Positions 59,651 to 64,000 of a stretch of DNA of 64,000 nt are shown here, one piece after another. The notes under the pieces are model-generated. The model had not been told where the DNA came from, ran no database searches, and saw only the letters and a program-made list of their open reading frames with translations. The DNA is from Serilophus lunatus (lineage: Eukaryota > Chordata > Aves > Passeriformes > Eurylaimidae), in contig VXBA01004876.1 in NCBI GenBank assembly GCA_013399895.1, positions 155,094 to 219,093 on the forward strand. Direction: 5' to 3'. Each line of letters begins with the position of its first letter. Positions within the stretch are counted from its first letter, which is position 1. The translations under genes were made by a program, and so were the position numbers.

Positions 59651-61379
59651 TGCCAGGGATGTGTCAGTAAGATGCTGGTTCCTCAAGGGGAGAAGAAGGG
59701 TTAAGAGCTCTTCTTCTAAACTGGCTATAACAAAGACAAAAGGAGTTGCCTAATGGGGTTGGGAAGTGCTAGAGGAAGAAAATCAAACAAAACGAGACAA
59801 CCCAAACAACAAAACAACAGCTAAACTGCCCTCGGGGGAATCCATCTGATGCCTTCTCTCTTAGTTACACAGTTTTCAGCAGCAAGAGGCTGACAGAGAC
59901 AAAATCCCTGAAATGAGTGAGATCAGAACTCACTAAATTCTTCAAACTTCTTTTTAAACGAACCGTGGTCAGCAGCCCCTTTAATTTTAAGAAGAGAGTT
60001 ACAAACCCTTACAGTATAGGAGCACTCAAGTAATGAATCTGGAAATCAGGGAAAGGAATTCAGTTGTTGGATTTCAAAGCTGACACAGGTTTAAATGAAT
60101 CACAGTACTTTGTTTGGCCTTTGTGTTTCAAGCCTTCAGGATGCAAGGGAATTACAGTTCTCAGGTTTTTTTTCCAGTAACCATGAGGATTGTATTAAAG
60201 AAATGGAATTCAAACCATTCTGCTCCAGTAAAGCAAAAATATTTTCACAGTGCAACTCCTCTGGCATCTCAAACTGTCAGGGAGATGTTCCAGCCTGCTA
60301 GAGGTAGGGAAGGTCTGTGGAAGGTTGGGTGAAAGAGGGAGTGTGGTGGGCTGGCTGTCATCTGTTTTAAGTGAGGAATAGTGGAATTCTTTGCAAGCTG
60401 TTTGTAGAGGCAATAAAGCTGAATAGAGACTGAGAGAAGGTTTTGATTCGGGGATTTGTTTAGTTGGGGGTGAGTGATATGGGTGGTGGTGAGGGAAGCA
60501 CCTGTTAAATGCACTAGATACTGCTTGACTGATGTGCTTAACATGTCAGCTAAACTTTTTTTCCTTTTATTGCCTCCTTTCCCCTCTCTTGTTCCTAAGA
60601 GACTCAAATCAAAACCATCAAATCCAGTGATGTTTCTGCTCCACGACAGTTCCTGCTGCAATTTTTTATTGCAATATCTCCACAGCAGCAGTAGTGCTCG
60701 GAAGAAAGGCACGATGAGGGACAAGGAACAGTTACTTCATCCCTGTTTTTTTCCCTTTTCTGCAAAGAATTAATCCTCCTACCCCCCTTCCCTTCCTGGA
60801 CACTGTGGATTACCTGTTTCTTTTGAGGCAGATGGGCAAAGGAAGCAGGATGAGAAGGGAGTATTTATAGCTTACCTCCTGTTTATGTTCCCTTCCTAGC
60901 AGATGTGATGGAGCTTTGTACTAATGCTGGAAGAAGAGAAAATTCAGGCAGGAATGAGAACTGAGGCAAACGACGACCATTTGCTAACGTGTAGGTCATA
61001 CAAAGTGCTTCCAAATGTAAAGAATAACACTTCCCACATCTTGCTGGCATTGCCTTTTTCATGTCCATCTCCTCAGTCTGATTTTAAAACAAAACAACAA
61101 AATCCAAGAGGGAACAGCACTACAGTTCAGACAGGCTCTCATTTGCTTGACCTTCATCCGCATGAAATGCTGCCCTGTGGAGGCAGTGGGTGCAAAATGT
61201 TCTTTCTGGGGCAAAATCTGGCCTTTTGAGTGGGATGTGAGTAAGGGCGTACTGGCACAGAGAGAAAGGAATGAGTTCAAGGCAGTGGGATTTAATCAGA
61301 CAAGTGTTTGGGTCCTAGGAGACGAGCTGTACGGTTTGAAAAGGCAGTAGTTTGGGCTTGCTGGAGAAAACTGTGCTCA
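59651..61379. other. Unique sequence, nothing recognised
   Basis: Background composition returns. Frames present (for example 60269-60724 minus, 151 codons) contain no recognisable domain and have no splice support. Confidence 0.6.
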
Positions 61380-62065
61380 GGAGCTTAGAGGGCTTGTTGC
61401 TGTCTCTGCAAGGGCATGGCTCCCAGGTCCAAGGGCTTTCCCAAAATCCTGGGGGGTTTGCAGAGTCGCGGTGTGAGCAGTGCCCTTGCAAGAGCCGGGG
61501 ATGTTTTCTGACACGGCAGCGCAGTCCGTGCCCTGAGGGAAACGCTTCGTTGTATTGGGTGCGTGAACACATCCGGAGGCTGTAGCGAAAGATTGGAGGA
61601 GGTCTTGCAAACAGGGTTGCAAATTCTTGGTGAAGCTGGGCTCGTTTTCAAAGGAAGATTGAGATACTTTGTTTTCGAGGGGAGATCCTGGAGGTGGGAC
61701 ACAGCGTCCGGGTACCTCAGAAAGAACAGAGGTGGTGAAGCAGAGGATGAGAGATGCAGGCAGAGGTCTCTGATGCCGGACTGACCTGTTTTTATCCCTT
61801 TGGAGGTTCCTGAGGAAGCCAGGGAGGATGCTGGAGGAGGAATCTCAAATTGGCGGGGCCATGCCTGGGCACTGGCAGTGACAGGGTCCCTCACAAGGGC
61901 AGCCACCAACTTCTCCCTGTCTCCTTGCTGCCCTCAGTCCCCATGAGGGGCTGCTGTGGGTGCCATTCGTGTGGGAGGGCTGGAAAGCTGTGGTCTGTAC
62001 TCAGAGCCCCGTGTTGGTTCATCTGTGAAAGATTTTATTTGCAAACTTTAATAAACTGTGTGTGG
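61380..62065. other. GC- and CpG-richer block ending in AATAAA
   Basis: From about 61.44 kb CG dinucleotides again become common. The minus strand is open for 174 codons (61385-61909) without a recognisable family. On the plus strand the block ends at AATAAA (62050-62055), followed by CTGTGTGTGGCC, a GT-rich downstream element. This arrangement fits either a 3' untranslated end or a solo LTR whose R region carries the AATAAA; neither boundary repeats nor TG...CA ends with a target-site duplication could be identified by eye. Confidence 0.3.
62050..62055 (+). terminator. Candidate polyadenylation signal
   Basis: AATAAA is followed one base later by a GT-rich run (TGTGTGTGG), the usual pair for cleavage and polyadenylation in vertebrates. 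AATAAA occurs often by chance; the GT-rich element and the change of sequence character just after it raise the likelihood a little. Confidence 0.25.
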
Positions 62066-62572
62066 CCCTGAGGGTGAGGGGTCTTTGTGTGGGGTGCCCT
62101 GGACTGAGGGTCTTTGTGTGAGGTGTCAGGGGCTCAGGGGTCCCTGTGATGGCTGGGTGAGGTGTCAGGGGCTCAGGGGTCCCTGTGATGGCTGGGTGAG
62201 GTGTCAGGGGNNNNNNNNNNNNNNNNNNNNNNNNNNNNNNNNNNNNNNNNNNNNNNNNNNNNNNNNNNNNNNNNNNNNNNNNNNNNNNNNNNNNNNNNNN
62301 NNNNNNNNNNNNNNNNNNNNNNNNNNNNNNNNNNNNNNNNNNNNNNNNNNNNNNNNNNNNNNNNNNNNNNNNNGCTGGGGGGGTTTGGTGGGGGGTTAGG
62401 GGGCTCAGGGGTTCCTGTGATGGCTGGGTGAGGTGTCAGGGGTCCCTGTGATGGCTGGGTGAGGTGTCAGGGGGCTGCTGGGTCTCAGTGAGGTCTTTGT
62501 GGGGTGTTTGGGGCTGCTGGGTCTTTGCAGTGAGTGTGTGAGGTTTTGAGGGGTCTCTGGACAGAGCAGGAT
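62066..62572. repeat. G-rich minisatellite, 39-bp unit, spanning an assembly gap
   Basis: Units containing GGTGTCAGGGGCTCAGGGG followed by TCCCTGTGATGGCTGGGTGA repeat with an exact 39-base period: the same AGGTGTCAGG motif occurs at 62121, 62160 and 62199. Similar but variant units resume after the gap (GGCTCAGGGGTTCCTGTG, then a shorter unit lacking GGCTCAG). More degenerate TCTTTGTGNGG units lie at both ends. The strand is strongly G-biased, with many GGGG runs that could form quadruplexes. The adjoining gap shows the array was not resolved by the assembler. Confidence 0.9.
62211..62373. other. Assembly gap of 163 N
   Basis: A run of 163 undetermined bases interrupts the minisatellite. The odd length suggests an estimated gap size instead of a fixed placeholder. 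The 113-codon frame that runs across it is meaningless. Confidence 0.98.
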
Positions 62573-64000
62573 GCTGGAAAAAGTTGGGATAGTGAGAAAT
62601 GTATTAATTTCAGTCTATTTCTTGTTATTCTCTATTTCACATGGTGGTAAATCAGCTTTCCTGTAGTCCAGTCTGTTATGGCAGCAAGGACTCATGACTG
62701 ATCTCCCTGCCTTTATCCTATGGTTGGGCATCCTCTGGTCCTGCTCCTGAGGAAAGGAGCGAGGGAGCAGCTGGCTGGGCAGCTGGCCCCAGTCAATCCA
62801 CCACAGTTAAATGTACTTCTGTCCAGTCAGGGCTTACGTGCTGGTGCAAAAATACTGGCTCTGGTCACACATCACGACCCTTGGACAGCAGGTTTCTGGT
62901 CAGGACGTGGTTTTGCTCTGTGTCTCCTTTGCTTTGCAGACAGCTGGTGTGAAGGGGAAGGAAAACGGGAGGACAAAAGGGGACTCGGTAACTTAGGATC
63001 AAAGTACTGTTTCTGAGAGACTGAAACGCAACAGACTGAATGCCGGAGGAGCAGAAGTAGTTGGAATCCTGAAATGATGGAAATGTGGATAAGTGGAGCC
63101 CTTCAGGGTTGCTGCTTGGGGAACCTCACAGCAATTTTCACCACTGAGATTCCAGCCAGGAGGTTTTAGGATAACAACTGCTTTTGGAGCCAGGAAAGAC
63201 ACTTGGTGTTGCATGCTGTGAAAGTCAGGATAGAGAGGAAAATAATTTGCTTGTTGGAAAAGGTGAGCTGCTTGTGTCAGACTTAAGGCAGCCCTTTGTT
63301 ATTTGTAGAGTAGATGTTGCTGCTGGCACTTGTAAACGTGTCTCTTAAATGCTTCACTTGTAGTAAGAAATTTTTATGCAGAGAGCTCTTTGTTTTTCAC
63401 AAAAGCTCTGCAGCTCTTGCTGCACTGGTGCTCCAGGTAACTTGGGTTGTAGATTGACATTCACTTCTTTTCACGCTTGGGATGATTTTTTTTTTTTTTT
63501 TTTGACAACTTCTTTTCTGATCTCAGTTTGGAGACTGAATCTCCCAAAGTTGTTACCGTTCCATCGTTGATAATTACATAAATGGAGAACAGGAGCTCTG
63601 CCACATTGCTCCCTCTTTTCCCATCAGAGAGCATTCACTGGTAGCTAAAAGGCTAATTTCTCCAGCAGGGCTTTGATTAATTTTGTTACCCATTTACGAG
63701 TGAGAAAGCTACACCAGGACTATAGAGATGCTGATATTTTTGCCTTTGGCTTGTCCAATATAGACCTGGACAAGGCTGGAGGAAGCATTAGTTTTAGATA
63801 AAAGACTAGGATTTTTTTTTCCTCTTACTCCCTTCATCATTCTGGGAGTGAAGCTGCTGCATAACCCTGAGCATCTCAACGTGCATCTTACTGCAGATAA
63901 CACAGGAAGCAAAGGAGATCCAGTGTGTGTGAACAGTGAATTCCTGCATATGTTCTCTGGAGACCCAGAAAGTTATTCTGGTGCTTAAAGCTTCTCATTT
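62573..64000. other. Unique sequence to the right edge
   Basis: No exon, RNA gene or transposon is recognised. The only notable item is an 18-base poly-T at 63486-63503. Composition is the AT-balanced background of the window. Confidence 0.6.
63486..63503. repeat. Poly-T tract
   Basis: Eighteen consecutive T residues form the longest homopolymer in the window. No retroposon body is recognised on either side. Confidence 0.9.

Noticed and set aside
62058..62431. Open frames running through the N gap
   Set aside because: They consist largely of unknown residues and minisatellite sequence.

Overview
This window looks like non-coding DNA from a bird nuclear genome. The strongest evidence is a set of 5'-truncated CR1 (chicken repeat 1) LINE fragments. 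Several end in the avian CR1 3' signature (CCCAACCCAAACCATTYTGTGATTC-like, with the octamer ATTCTRTG), and their GC-rich variants resemble those of songbirds. That narrower placement is inference. The rest is AT-balanced, intron-like or intergenic sequence with short poly-T tracts, a few small microsatellites, two isolated N calls and one 163-base assembly gap. There is no operon structure, rRNA, CRISPR array or recognisable tRNA.

Layout: bases 1-620 are a CpG island cut by the left edge, probably a promoter and first exon. A good GTGAGC donor at 346 would suit a plus-strand gene. From 620 to about 39.2 kb there are long unique stretches with five CR1 fragments and a weak sixth. The one candidate coding exon here that convinces me somewhat is 16241-16312 (+). 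It has a polypyrimidine tract and CAG acceptor, an ATG in fair Kozak context, a textbook signal peptide and a GTAAGT donor. It could be exon 2 of a secreted or membrane protein whose exon 1 is the CpG island, but I cannot name the gene.

From 39.25 to 41.0 kb the sequence changes. It holds a second small CpG-rich patch (about 39.86-40.3 kb) next to CpG-retaining, homeodomain-site-rich DNA with a perfect MEF2 site. This is the best candidate for a developmental enhancer or alternative promoter. From 41 to 55 kb it is again plain, with small CR1 scraps and a possible 36-base microexon at 55075-55110.

Two plus-strand CR1 copies lie at 55.6 and 57.8 kb. At 58.3-59.65 kb there is a second CpG-retaining block. 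It has unusually long open frames on both strands and several good splice-like signals that cannot be joined into one consistent gene model. A third GC-rich block (61.4-62.06 kb) ends in an AATAAA/GT-rich signal and runs into a G-rich 39-bp minisatellite interrupted by the assembly gap (62.06-62.57 kb).

Most open frames of 60-260 codons in the window look like chance or antisense frames, and many overlap repeats. No complete protein-coding gene is claimed. The exon candidates are graded by splice and composition evidence only, because no homology search was possible.
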